From: Pullulanibacillus pueri
GTDB lineage: Bacteria > Bacillota > Bacilli > Bacillales > Sporolactobacillaceae
DNA: 64,000 bases
Direction: 5' to 3'
NCBI RefSeq assembly: GCF_014639255.1
Contig: NZ_BMFV01000016.1
Location: 1 to 64,000 of the forward strand
The notes beneath the pieces are model-generated. The model did not search any database. It was not told the origin of the DNA and saw nothing but the letters and a program-made list of their open reading frames with translations. A program made the translations under genes and the position numbers. This document shows, piece after piece, positions 16,818-25,129 of the stretch (the stretch's first letter is position 1; the number at the start of each line of letters is the position of its first letter).

Positions 16818-18038
16818 TTAAAACTGGTTTATTTTAGAAGATTTTACTGCTTTCAAAAAATCCTCAGGTGCTTCTGCAAATTGCAGCTTTTCAAAATCTT
16901 TTTGCGGCATATGTTCTTTTAGAATGGTTAAACATTCCTCCAAATCATTTTTTCTATATCCGATTATTGGGTCTGTTAAAAAAGCAAATCCAAAATCAGA
17001 ATACAATTTTATTGCACGAAAGCTGGATGGTTGTGTATGAAGAAATACCGGATAGTCATTCTCTTTAATACTTCTCATAACAATGGAAAGTAAAGCTCTA
17101 CCAATGCCTGATCCTTCATAGTTTTTCCGGACTTTAAACCAATGTATTGTAGAAATTTTTTCATATGCCTTCCACGCAAAGCACGTCCCTATAGGAGTAT
17201 CATTTTTATCACAAACAAATAAACACTTCTGAAAAAATAAATCTTCTTTACTTCCGTATACATCATTAAAGTATTCCGTCATAAACCCATTATATTCTTT
17301 GGCAGATTTCACATCGTCAAACGGCATCTCTTTCCATATATCCAGTTCATCTCTTCTACATGTTCTAACATGATACTCATCTGACAACTCAGAAATGGCA
17401 TTGGAATTTAATGCTTTGCACATCATAAAAAGATTTTTTTCAGGAATCCCATTTTCTAAATTCAAACTAGCTCGTTCCATGATTTTCTGTATTATGGACG
17501 TTTTGGCGTCCGCATAGTGTTGAACATGCCTCCATTTATTCTTTGCCAAGTTTCGCTTAACTTGTGCATATTTGTCTCGATCAGCATCATTAGTCCGCAA
17601 CCAATCTCGAAAACGTAACATTCTATCAATCTCTGATGTGCCCGAACTGAACACATGCAGATTGATGTCGGTATCGGGTCCTTTGAACAGGCGGTGTTCG
17701 AACCACTCGGGTTCCCGAATCCGCAATATATAGCCAGCTGATTCCAATGCCGGAACATAGGATAGCTCGTCGGCAGAGTCCTTCACAACCAGCAGCATAT
17801 CAATTATTGGTTTGGCACAAAGCCCCGGTACCGAGGTCGAGCCTACATGTTCAATCTGCAAGGCTTTGTTGCCGAGTACTGAACGAATCCGGTTCGCTTC
17901 CTGTTCAAACAAATCAGACCAACTCGGATCGTATTCGACAAGAGTAATCGGTGCATTGTGCGGCTTAAGTTCAGCAACCATGTTTTTTTGCAGCTCTTCA
18001 TCACTCCTTGGTGTGGAGTTATTTTCAGATAGCATCAT
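16818..18038 (-). CDS. GrpB-domain / GNAT acetyltransferase fusion
   Basis: A 406-residue two-domain protein. Residues 30-190 are a GrpB/UPF0157 nucleotidyltransferase-fold domain with the signature HVGSTSVPGLCAKPIID (64-80) and the WFEHRLFK and RDWLR blocks. After a linker, residues ~215-400 form a GNAT acetyltransferase, with the acetyl-CoA loop VRKNYEGSGIGRALLSIVMR and the YSDFGFAFL end. GrpB-like domains occur alone or fused to other enzymes, including CoaE; the GNAT may acetylate a drug or metabolite. The adjacent resistance genes favour a drug-modifying role, but this is inference. AAAGGAG precedes the start. Confidence 0.75.
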   Translation of the reverse strand: MMLSENNSTPRSDEELQKNMVAELKPHNAPITLVEYDPSWSDLFEQEANRIRSVLGNKALQIEHVGSTSVPGLCAKPIIDMLLVVKDSADELSYVPALESAGYILRIREPEWFEHRLFKGPDTDINLHVFSSGTSEIDRMLRFRDWLRTNDADRDKYAQVKRNLAKNKWRHVQHYADAKTSIIQKIMERASLNLENGIPEKNLFMMCKALNSNAISELSDEYHVRTCRRDELDIWKEMPFDDVKSAKEYNGFMTEYFNDVYGSKEDLFFQKCLFVCDKNDTPIGTCFAWKAYEKISTIHWFKVRKNYEGSGIGRALLSIVMRSIKENDYPVFLHTQPSSFRAIKLYSDFGFAFLTDPIIGYRKNDLEECLTILKEHMPQKDFEKLQFAEAPEDFLKAVKSSKINQF

Positions 18039-18078
18039 ATCGCACTCCTTTGCTGTTTATGTTGCGGGTGTTTCAATT

Positions 18079-18819
18079 TTATCTTTTCTCTTTTTTGTTG
18101 GCCGATACAATCAGCATCATGGGACGGCGCATTTCATCCTGCATCCCCGGAATATCCATCATGTTTTCCGGCGGCTGCGGCTCCACAATATGATTTATTA
18201 TAAAACCATTTGAAAGCAGTGTATTTAGATATGTGGTCAGTGTTCTATGATATTTTGTAACCTTTTCTCCCAAAAACACAGCTGTCCGTTTGCCCTCATA
18301 ATAATAATTATCCACCGGAAAATGCAGTATTTCTCCTTTTTCGTTATAATGCCAGTCTTGTGTTCCATAGGCAGTAAAAACAGGATGTTCAACCGTAAAA
18401 ACTAGCTTACCACCAGACTTCAGTATTCTATATATCTTTTTTACTAAAATCTCATAATCTGCTACATAGTGAAACGCAAGTGAACTTAATATTACATCAA
18501 AACTCTCCTCTGGGAATTCCACATCTTCTATAGCACAGCATTTATATTCAACCTGTGGAAAATGTGTTTTTTCTTTGGCTACCTCGAGCATTTTATGAGA
18601 AATATCAACACCTACAACAGAAGACGCTCCGTGTTCCATCGCATAAATACAGTGCCATCCATAGCCGCATCCTAAATCAAGCACACGCTTATCTTTAAAA
18701 TCCGGCAGCAGCTTTCTCAATGTTTCCCATTCTCCTGCACCGGCTAGTCCCTGCTGTGAGCGACTCATTTGACTGTATTTTTGAAAAAATATATTATCAT
18801 CATATTTGTTTTCTTTCAT
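18079..18819 (-). CDS. class I SAM-dependent methyltransferase
   Basis: A 246-residue Methyltransf_11-type enzyme. It has motif I VLDLGCGYGWHCIYA (46-60), motif II VVGVDISHKML, CCAIEDVEFPEESFDVILSS (motif IV) and YRILKSGGKLVFTVEHP (motif VI). Substrate unknown; the family acts on small molecules. Its ATG overlaps the TGA of the upstream nucleotidyltransferase gene (ATGA), so the two are translated together. Confidence 0.8.
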   Translation of the reverse strand: MKENKYDDNIFFQKYSQMSRSQQGLAGAGEWETLRKLLPDFKDKRVLDLGCGYGWHCIYAMEHGASSVVGVDISHKMLEVAKEKTHFPQVEYKCCAIEDVEFPEESFDVILSSLAFHYVADYEILVKKIYRILKSGGKLVFTVEHPVFTAYGTQDWHYNEKGEILHFPVDNYYYEGKRTAVFLGEKVTKYHRTLTTYLNTLLSNGFIINHIVEPQPPENMMDIPGMQDEMRRPMMLIVSANKKEKR

Positions 18820-19670
18820 CTGAATTCCCCCTCGTTTAAAAAGTTATTTATCTCCGTTGCAATTTTTTTCACTTCTTTATAAAGCTTCTCGGTCATATCG
18901 TAGCATTCAAAAAGTGAAAGACCGAGTACTTCAAAAATATGATTTACCCTTTCGGCATATTTTTTAGGTTTATATTCAAAAGTTTCAAGCAGTTTTATAG
19001 CTTTCTTTTCGTTAATGCAATAAGCATTATTGCATGCAAATAGTACTTGATTTAAGCATGAAATAATACGAAAAACATGGCCTGCAATATAATATTTATC
19101 CTCTGCTCCCGCATTTGCTTTTACAAACATTAAAGAGAAACCTGCCTCAAACATAAAAAATTCAGTTAATCCTTTCTGCAAAGCGGTTGGATAACGTTCT
19201 GCTTGCTTTTTAAACTCATAAAAGTTTTCATCATTAGCATATAGTATTTTGCTAATCGCTAATTCTCCTCGATACATAGCACTTATATATCCATAGGGAT
19301 GCCCCGTCTGATAATTAGCAGTAGCAATTCCTTGCTCCGTATCTTTGATTATTTGTACCACCCGTTTAATATCACGTAAAATTAAGTCCACATGATATCC
19401 GTTTATGACTAACCATCCGCCGCCATTAATCCAATCACCCCATGCTCCGGGAGGTACAATAAGGTTGCTTCTATTCTCATCATCCAACTCTGTAGCAAGT
19501 TGATTAATTACTGTAATGTCAAATAACTCTGAATTGTAATAGATTCCGAAATCTATATCAGAATCCTCTGTATGGGTGCCTCTTGCACGAGAACCCCCTA
19601 ATACGATGCCTTCTATATAAGGCAAAGAGGATAATTTTTCTGTCACTGATTGAATAATATTATCTATCAT
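18816..19670 (-). CDS. nucleotidyltransferase-domain protein (aminoglycoside ANT-like)
   Basis: A 284-residue protein with the polymerase-beta-type nucleotidyltransferase core GIVLGGSRARGTHTEDSDID (GGS at 25-27, metal ligands Asp38 and Asp40). The C-terminal helical part lacks motifs specific to ANT(6), ANT(4') or ANT(9). Comparable proteins are annotated as nucleotidyltransferases of unknown substrate and are often located beside methyltransferases and resistance genes. GAAAGGAG precedes the start. Confidence 0.75.
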   Translation of the reverse strand: MIDNIIQSVTEKLSSLPYIEGIVLGGSRARGTHTEDSDIDFGIYYNSELFDITVINQLATELDDENRSNLIVPPGAWGDWINGGGWLVINGYHVDLILRDIKRVVQIIKDTEQGIATANYQTGHPYGYISAMYRGELAISKILYANDENFYEFKKQAERYPTALQKGLTEFFMFEAGFSLMFVKANAGAEDKYYIAGHVFRIISCLNQVLFACNNAYCINEKKAIKLLETFEYKPKKYAERVNHIFEVLGLSLFECYDMTEKLYKEVKKIATEINNFLNEGEFR

Positions 19671-19771
19671 ACTGAATCACTCCTTTCAATATCAAAAGCT
19701 ATATCTCATGTTGAGAAACACCTTTTTTGCCATATGTTCCTTATGCTTTACGTATATTTATATGGAAAGGG

Positions 19772-19797
19772 GGCCTTCAGAATTCATCTTGAAGGCC
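19772..19797. terminator. terminator-like hairpin after msr(D)
   Basis: GGCCTTCA (19772-19779) pairs perfectly with TGAAGGCC (19790-19797). A TTATTTT tail is on the plus side. On the minus strand it lies about 105 bp beyond the msr(D) stop. Confidence 0.55.
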
Positions 19798-19901
19798 TTA
19801 TTTTCCCTGATTAGTGATCTAAACTACTTAGCGCTTAGATAAAATCCATAATCTTTTTCACTGCCCTACTTACGATCTGTCAAATAAGAAAAGTAAAATA
19901 A

Positions 19902-21365
19902 TTATCGGACTAAGTTTAATTTCTTATCTTTGATTTCATAAATCACATTAGCCACATTATCAAGTAGCCGATTGTCATGGGTGATAAATACTATAGTTCC
20001 GGCATACTCCTTCATTAGTATTTCCAAAGCCTCTAAGCTTGGTATGTCAAGGAAGTTGCTCGGTTCATCCATTAGTAAGATGTTATATCTACCCATAAGC
20101 ATTTTAGCTAGCAATAATTTAATAATTTCTCCGCCGCTTAAAACAGATAAGCTTTTTCCAATATCATTCTGTTTCACCCCCATGGATGCTAGCACTGAAC
20201 GAATTTCCGATACATTGTAATCACAATCCTCCTGCATAAACTCTAGGACATTCTGATTACTGTTGTACTTGTAACCATTTTGTGCAAAGTAACCTATTTT
20301 TGCCTTAGGTGAAATAGAAATTCCATCTTCATGGTTTAAGATCATTTGGATTAAAGTTGTTTTTCCGGTTCCATTACTACCAGTTAATGCCACTTTTGCT
20401 CCAAGCGGAATTTGAAAAGATACATTTTCAAACAATACCTTATCTCCAAATATTTTATTAATTTCCGTACCAGCAATAGGATATGGATTGTGGAGCTCCA
20501 ATGCTTTACTTTGCCTGAAACGAATCCTACGAATGTCTTCTGGGGCTTCTACTTTTCCTAAGGCCGCAATCCTATGTTCTAGGGACTTAGCGGCATTATG
20601 CATCTTTTTTTCCTTACTTCCCATTGATTTTTGATGAGCTAAACGCCCTCCGCCTTCAGTACTTTTTTTCTTTGAAGCACCTTTTGCCTTTTTTTCTATT
20701 TTACGGGCCTGCTTTCGCTTTTCCTCCGCAGCCCTTTCCAATCGGGCACGTTCCGCAATAAATTGTTCGTATTCTGCAGACTGGCTCTTGCGTTCTTCCT
20801 CTTTTTGGCGAAGATAATCAGAATAGTTTCCCCAATACTCAGTGATTTTGCCATCTTTCAGTTCCCATATTTTATCTACTACCTCATCAAGAAAATAGCG
20901 GTCATGGCTAATAACTAACAGTGCACCTGTAAAATATTTTAGCTGTCCAATTAGAAAATCAATTCCTTCACGGTCTAAATGGCTCGTAGGTTCATCCGCT
21001 AAAATACCATGAACCTGTGCCGATAAGGCCTGTGCTATTTTAAGTCTTGTTTCTTCACCACCGCTCATGGTCTGTATATCTAATTGCTCAACACCGAGCT
21101 TGCCCACAAGTGCAAAATCTTTCTCCTCCTGCAAAGTTACTTCGTCCAACTGAGGGATATAGGCAAGTTCACCCAGACGATTCATTTTACATCCTGGGGG
21201 AGTTAATTCTCCTAAAAGTACCTTGAGTAACGTGCTTTTTCCTGCACCATTTGCTCCTACTAAACCAATACGGTCATAATCATACACTTCTAATTCATCT
21301 ATATCTAAACAAGTGCGTCCTTTAAATTCCACACGAATGTCTTTTGCTTTTAATATCAATTCCAT
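19902..21365 (-). CDS. msr(D): Msr(D)/Mel macrolide resistance ABC-F protein
   Basis: A 487-residue ABC-F ribosomal protection protein, the exact length of streptococcal Msr(D). By memory the sequence is near-identical over long blocks ([84 protein letters not shown]). It has two Walker A sites ([16 protein letters not shown]), two signatures and a Lys/Arg-rich interdomain linker. It dislodges 14/15-membered macrolides and ketolides from the ribosome and works with Mef. ATG at 21365 follows AGGAGG; longer frames upstream would read through the attenuator. It is preceded by the MYLIFM leader. Confidence 0.95.
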   Translation of the reverse strand: MELILKAKDIRVEFKGRTCLDIDELEVYDYDRIGLVGANGAGKSTLLKVLLGELTPPGCKMNRLGELAYIPQLDEVTLQEEKDFALVGKLGVEQLDIQTMSGGEETRLKIAQALSAQVHGILADEPTSHLDREGIDFLIGQLKYFTGALLVISHDRYFLDEVVDKIWELKDGKITEYWGNYSDYLRQKEEERKSQSAEYEQFIAERARLERAAEEKRKQARKIEKKAKGASKKKSTEGGGRLAHQKSMGSKEKKMHNAAKSLEHRIAALGKVEAPEDIRRIRFRQSKALELHNPYPIAGTEINKIFGDKVLFENVSFQIPLGAKVALTGSNGTGKTTLIQMILNHEDGISISPKAKIGYFAQNGYKYNSNQNVLEFMQEDCDYNVSEIRSVLASMGVKQNDIGKSLSVLSGGEIIKLLLAKMLMGRYNILLMDEPSNFLDIPSLEALEILMKEYAGTIVFITHDNRLLDNVANVIYEIKDKKLNLVR

Positions 21366-21410
21366 AACATTTTCCTCCTGTCTATAATCGCATGTTTTCA
21401 TTTGCTTGTA

Positions 21411-21428
21411 CGCAGGGAAAACCCTGCG
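21411..21428 (-). promoter_or_regulatory. msr(D) attenuator hairpin
   Basis: CGCAGGG (21411-21417) pairs with CCCTGCG (21422-21428), between the MYLIFM leader and msr(D). Bases further downstream (CATGCG, about 21388-21393) can pair with part of it, giving an alternative fold. This fits ribosome-stall-controlled termination described for msr(D). Confidence 0.7.
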
Positions 21429-21444
21429 ATTTTAGCAGGAAAAA

Positions 21445-21465
21445 TTACATGAAAATTAAATACAT
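21445..21465 (-). CDS. MsrDL regulatory leader peptide (MYLIFM)
   Basis: A six-codon ORF, ATG TAT TTA ATT TTC ATG TAA, encodes MYLIFM, identical to the known MsrDL macrolide-sensing nascent peptide. AGGAGG stands about 10 nt upstream. In streptococci a macrolide-bound ribosome stalls on this peptide and allows read-through into msr(D). It begins just after the mef stop and is a strong sign that the regulation is intact. Confidence 0.92.
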   Translation of the reverse strand: MYLIFM

Positions 21466-21478
21466 AAAAATGGCCCTC

Positions 21479-22705
21479 CTATGAATTTTGTTTTAAATCT
21501 AATTTTCTAATCTCAGTTATCATTGGGCAAACTATTGCAATGCAAATAATTAAAATACCTGATAGTAAAAACCAATGATTTACACCGATTCTATCAGCAA
21601 TGAATCCAGAAAGAATTAACCCAATTGGCATAGCAAGTGACATGATACTTCCGGTCAAAGAAAATACACGTCCTAAATATTCAGGCTTAATTTTCTCCTG
21701 AAAAAGAGCTGTTTGCACACCGCTATAGAATGGCACCGAAAGCCCCATTATTGCACAGCAGACTACAAATATGAAAAATCCACTTTGAGGAAGTAATCCT
21801 GAAATGGTTAAGCTTATCCCCATCATAAAAATTGATGCCGTTATTAATAAGATTCGCTTTTGGTAATTCCCAAATAACCCTAATAATAGACCCCCTATCA
21901 ACATACCAGAGGCATAAGCAATCTCCGTAATAGAAATATGCATCGGTGTACCATTAAAATATTCCATAGTGATTAAAGGATATAATGCATTTATGGGCAT
22001 ATAAACAAACATATATAATGTTCCAACGAGTAATAAAGCAAATAATCCTTTATTTTGCCGTAGTACAGCCATTCCTTCTTTCATTTCTCTTATGAAATTT
22101 GGTTTCAAGCTTTGCACTTGATCGCCTAGCTTAGGAATACGTACAATTGCTACCGTAATAGACGCAATCATAGCACCCAATACATCGATGGCAATAATAG
22201 CATTTAATTCCCAAACAGAATATAACAATGCTGCAACCGCCGGACTAACAATATAGCTTATAGACTGCAAAGACTGACTATAGCCTGCACATTTCGTAAG
22301 CTGCTCTTCTGGTACTAAAAGTGGCGTAACCGCATTGAGAGCCGGGGTATGAAAAGCTGTTCCAATGCTACGGATAAACAATACTACCATAACCATCCAG
22401 ATAGGTAACTCCATATACAATGCAACAATAGCTAGCACGGCCCCAGCTGCTGCGATAATTAAATCAGCACCAATCATTATCTTCTTCCTATCATGACGAT
22501 CCACTAATACACCAATGGCTGGTCCAAAGACCGCATAGGGTAAAAAACCAACTAGTGAAGCCATAGACAAGACCATCGCAGATCCTGTTTTCTCTGTAAG
22601 GTAAAAAATGATCGCCATTTGCAGGATAGCACTAGTGATTAATGATACTGCCTGCCCTGCCCATATTGTATAAAACTTAAGTTTCCAATTGTTGTATTTT
22701 TCCAT
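21479..22705 (-). CDS. mef(A): Mef(A)-type macrolide efflux MFS transporter
   Basis: A 408-residue 12-TM transporter. The sequence follows Mef(A)/Mef(E) closely from memory (MEKYNNWKLKFYTIWAGQAV; YAVFGPAIGVLVDRHDRKK; RSIGTAFHTPALNAVTPLL; ALFQEKIKPEYLGRVFSL; GVNHWFLLSGILIICIAIV). It exports 14- and 15-membered macrolides by proton antiport. The few extra C-terminal residues (QNS) distinguish it slightly from the 405-residue forms. ATG follows AGGAGATA. It is the first gene of the mef-msr(D) operon, controlled by a leader peptide and hairpins upstream. Confidence 0.95.
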   Translation of the reverse strand: MEKYNNWKLKFYTIWAGQAVSLITSAILQMAIIFYLTEKTGSAMVLSMASLVGFLPYAVFGPAIGVLVDRHDRKKIMIGADLIIAAAGAVLAIVALYMELPIWMVMVVLFIRSIGTAFHTPALNAVTPLLVPEEQLTKCAGYSQSLQSISYIVSPAVAALLYSVWELNAIIAIDVLGAMIASITVAIVRIPKLGDQVQSLKPNFIREMKEGMAVLRQNKGLFALLLVGTLYMFVYMPINALYPLITMEYFNGTPMHISITEIAYASGMLIGGLLLGLFGNYQKRILLITASIFMMGISLTISGLLPQSGFFIFVVCCAIMGLSVPFYSGVQTALFQEKIKPEYLGRVFSLTGSIMSLAMPIGLILSGFIADRIGVNHWFLLSGILIICIAIVCPMITEIRKLDLKQNS

Positions 22706-22758
22706 TTATATTATCTCCTGCATATTATTTTGCTCGAATTTCTATTTTGAATAGCATT

Positions 22759-22830
22759 CTAGGCAATAAAAAATGCAGGCCTAAATCCACAATGTGGCTT
22801 TTGGTCTGCATACATACAATTTGGAAACAT
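22759..22830 (-). other. possible second leader ORF over a terminator
   Basis: A 23-codon minus-strand frame (MFPNCMYADQ...) spans the terminator-like hairpin 22764-22810 directly upstream of mef. No strong ribosome binding site is visible, so it may be accidental. Translation through it would melt the hairpin. Confidence 0.3.
22764..22810 (-). terminator. terminator-like hairpin in the mef leader
   Basis: On the minus strand TGCAG-A-CC ... GG-C-CTGCA with an inner GCCACATTGTGG stem is followed by TTTTTTATT. It lies 60 nt before mef and can stop transcription before the pump gene. Confidence 0.7.
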
Positions 22831-22924
22831 TCATATTAAAGACATAGTTAAATAAAGGTATAGTTAAATAACTTATATCTCACCGTAACTAATGAATGCT
22901 CAATATCGTATAAATAAGCACAAC

Positions 22925-22961
22925 AAAAAAGCCTATCATCGAGGATAGATTCTGCTTTTTT
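22925..22961 (-). terminator. attenuator hairpin after the MTASIRLR leader
   Basis: On the minus strand AAAAAAGC, an inner CTATC/GATAG stem and GCTTTTTT form a terminator starting about 10 nt after the leader-peptide stop. This is the position expected for macrolide-relieved attenuation. Confidence 0.75.
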
Positions 22962-22971
22962 TATTGCCAAC

Positions 22972-22998
22972 TTATCTTAAACGTATTGAGGCTGTCAT
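22972..22998 (-). CDS. Mef leader peptide (MTASIRLR)
   Basis: An eight-codon ORF encodes MTASIRLR, one residue different from the known mef leader MTASMRLR. AGGAGG lies ten bases upstream. The R-L-R end belongs to the class of macrolide-dependent stalling peptides (+x+ motif). Stalling would allow transcription past the hairpins into mef and msr(D). Confidence 0.92.
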   Translation of the reverse strand: MTASIRLR

Positions 22999-23038
22999 AG
23001 TTTCGGTTCCTCCTGAATTCTTATTTGTATCAGCGTAT

Positions 23039-23067
23039 ATTTTATCACAATAAGGTTCTATATTCAA
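23039..23067 (-). promoter_or_regulatory. promoter of the mef-msr(D) operon
   Basis: On the minus strand TTGAAT (23062-23067) and TAAAAT (23039-23044) are separated by 17 bp and lie about 40 bp upstream of the leader peptide. Confidence 0.8.
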
Positions 23068-23084
23068 CACAAAAAATATAAAGG

Positions 23085-23116
23085 AAGGAAATACCGCCAA
23101 AGGCGATAGTTTCCTT
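23085..23116 (-). terminator. terminator after the recombinase genes
   Basis: On the minus strand AAGGAAA-C-TA-T-CGCC TTT GGCG-G-TA-TTTCCTT forms a hairpin about 20 bp after the last recombinase. It separates the recombinase operon from the mef promoter. Confidence 0.65.
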
Positions 23117-23137
23117 AATTGCGGTCGACTCAATAAT

Positions 23138-24712
23138 CTATATCATTTCTTCTTCAAACTTCACACCTGACTTAAACTCCACCTCAATCCTGTCATCGCG
23201 GATCGTAACTTTTTCAATAAGCCGCCTTACCAACTGCTCATCATACTCCTCTAACTCGTGAGACTGTTCATTCAAGAAAGCAGTAAGCTCAGCGATTCTC
23301 TGCCTTTTTCCTTCACGTTCTGCGTTTTCAACAAGCACATTTTGCTTCTGCTCCCGAAGGCGGTATATCTCATCAGCCACATCTTCATAGTCATTCTTGG
23401 ACTTCGCCTGTTTAAGTAGTTTCAACTGTAATTCTTCCAATTTGCTATCAATGTCATCAGTGGCATTATCATTTTCTTCATTAAATACAGTAGCTATATT
23501 TTTCTGTAGCACCTTGAGGAATGGGTCTTTGTTAGCCAAAAGTTCGTTAATAGCCTTAACTACTGCTGTCTGCAATGTTTCCTCATTTATGGTAGGGGCA
23601 GTGCATTCAGAATCCTTCTCCTCCAGACGGCTGACGCATCTCCAAACAATAGACTTGTATCCTCGGTTATTCCAATGTACCCGTCGGTAAATATCTCCAC
23701 AGTTTCCGCAGTAAACAATACTTGATAAAGCATACTTGCTGCTATAGACTCGCTTTTTACCGCCTTTGCCCCCACGAAGATTTGCTCTTCGAACCATCTC
23801 TTCTTGAACTTGCATAAAAAGCTCACGTGGGATGATAGGCTCGTGGCTGTTTTCTACATAATACTGAGGAACGATGCCGTTATTCTTGACCCGCTTTTTA
23901 GAAAGGAAATCAACCGTATATGTTTTTTGTAGAAGGGCATCACCGATGTATTTTTCATTCTGCAGTATCTTTTTCAGTGTTTCTGGTCTCCATTTGGCTT
24001 TGCCTGCCGCTGTTAGAATACCGTCTGCTTCTAGTCCTCTTGCTATCTGTAAAAGGCTGGCTCCCTCTAGGTACTCCCTGTAAATCCGTTTAACAACCTC
24101 AGCACCCTCTGGGTCAATCACTAATTGCTTGTTTTCATCCTTGGTGTATCCAAGGAAACGCTTGTGATTGACCTGGACTTCACCTTGCTGATATCGATAC
24201 TGAATTCCCAGCTTAACGTTCTGACTTAAGGATTGACTTTCCTGTTGGGCAAGGGATGCCATGATGGTCAGCAATACTTCACCCTTAGAATCCATGGTGT
24301 TGATATTCTCTTTCTCGAAGAATACCGCTATGTTTTTATCCTTTAACTGACGGATGTATTTAAGGCAATCCAACGTGTTTCTGGCAAATCGGCTGATGGA
24401 TTTTGTGATAATCATGTCAATTTTTCCTGCCATACATTCTTCAATCATGCGGTTGAACTCTTCACGCTTCTTGGTATTTGTACCTGTGATGCCGTCATCT
24501 GCAAAAATACCTGCCAGTTCCCATTCCTTGTTCTTCTTAATATATTTTGTATAATGCTCGACCTGAATTTCATAACTTGAAGCCTGCTCTTCACTATCCG
24601 TTGAAACACGACAGTAAGCAGCCACTCGTATTTTGGGTTTGCTTTCACTATTTTTATTATTTCCAACCCGTTTAATTGCCGGAATCACTGTTACATTCCT
24701 ACTTACCGCCAC
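23138..24712 (-). CDS. large serine recombinase (prophage integrase type)
   Basis: A 524-residue site-specific recombinase. The N-terminal resolvase domain (about 28-170) has the catalytic serine in [12 protein letters not shown] (Ser37), plus [11 protein letters not shown] with its catalytic arginines. Next come the Recombinase domain (about 195-300; [35 protein letters not shown]) and a zinc ribbon ([11 protein letters not shown]...WRC...C). A coiled-coil region rich in Lys/Glu follows (about 420-490). Such enzymes integrate and excise phages and ICEs between short att sites. The GTG start lies 3 nt beyond the stop of the small recombinase-domain gene. This is the element-end gene. Confidence 0.9.
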   Translation of the reverse strand: MAVSRNVTVIPAIKRVGNNKNSESKPKIRVAAYCRVSTDSEEQASSYEIQVEHYTKYIKKNKEWELAGIFADDGITGTNTKKREEFNRMIEECMAGKIDMIITKSISRFARNTLDCLKYIRQLKDKNIAVFFEKENINTMDSKGEVLLTIMASLAQQESQSLSQNVKLGIQYRYQQGEVQVNHKRFLGYTKDENKQLVIDPEGAEVVKRIYREYLEGASLLQIARGLEADGILTAAGKAKWRPETLKKILQNEKYIGDALLQKTYTVDFLSKKRVKNNGIVPQYYVENSHEPIIPRELFMQVQEEMVRRANLRGGKGGKKRVYSSKYALSSIVYCGNCGDIYRRVHWNNRGYKSIVWRCVSRLEEKDSECTAPTINEETLQTAVVKAINELLANKDPFLKVLQKNIATVFNEENDNATDDIDSKLEELQLKLLKQAKSKNDYEDVADEIYRLREQKQNVLVENAEREGKRQRIAELTAFLNEQSHELEEYDEQLVRRLIEKVTIRDDRIEVEFKSGVKFEEEMI

Positions 24713-24715
24713 TTG

Positions 24716-25129
24716 TTACACCTCACTTTCTATCAGACTGTAAGCATATTCCGCCTGCTTGTATGGATCTTCATATTTTTGCACCAGAGGTTTTACTTTG
24801 AACTTTACAGGGTAATCCCTTACCGGTTCATCTTTAGGCTCCCATATCCTTCCGAGCTTTTCTGCTCGTTTTCGTTTTTCTACTCTGGCTTTTTCAAAGG
24901 TCTCTTCATCAATAATTGGAGGGTAGAATTCATCGCCCAAGTAATGCTTGTTCTGCAACATCTTACTTGCTGTGGCATGGTAGCAGTCTATCCCAGCTTT
25001 TTTAGTAGCACCCTTCAAAGAAAGTCCTGCCAAGTATCCTGAAAATAATTCTTTTACTTGTTCTGCTGCTATTTCATCTACAACAGCCTTTCCATCTTCA
25101 ATTCTATATCCATAGGGTGTGTGACCCAT
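24716..25129 (-). CDS. small recombinase-domain protein lacking the catalytic domain
   Basis: A 137-residue protein beginning at HTPYGYRIEDGKAVVDEIAA, the start of the DNA-binding Recombinase domain of large serine recombinases, and continuing through LSLKGATKKAGIDCYHATAS and MLQNKHYLGDEFYPPIIDEE. The resolvase domain with its catalytic serine is absent, as is a zinc ribbon. ATG immediately follows the upstream TAG, and the next gene begins 3 nt after its stop, so all three are co-translated. Rather than a random fragment it is probably a DNA-binding accessory factor for recombination; such three-gene sets occur in clostridial and streptococcal elements. Confidence 0.75.
   Translation of the reverse strand: MGHTPYGYRIEDGKAVVDEIAAEQVKELFSGYLAGLSLKGATKKAGIDCYHATASKMLQNKHYLGDEFYPPIIDEETFEKARVEKRKRAEKLGRIWEPKDEPVRDYPVKFKVKPLVQKYEDPYKQAEYAYSLIESEV

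Noticed and set aside
24716..25129. small recombinase gene as a simple frameshift relic of a neighbour
   Set aside because: Its start, stop and tight spacing are intact and its sequence differs from both neighbours, so a real small gene is more likely.
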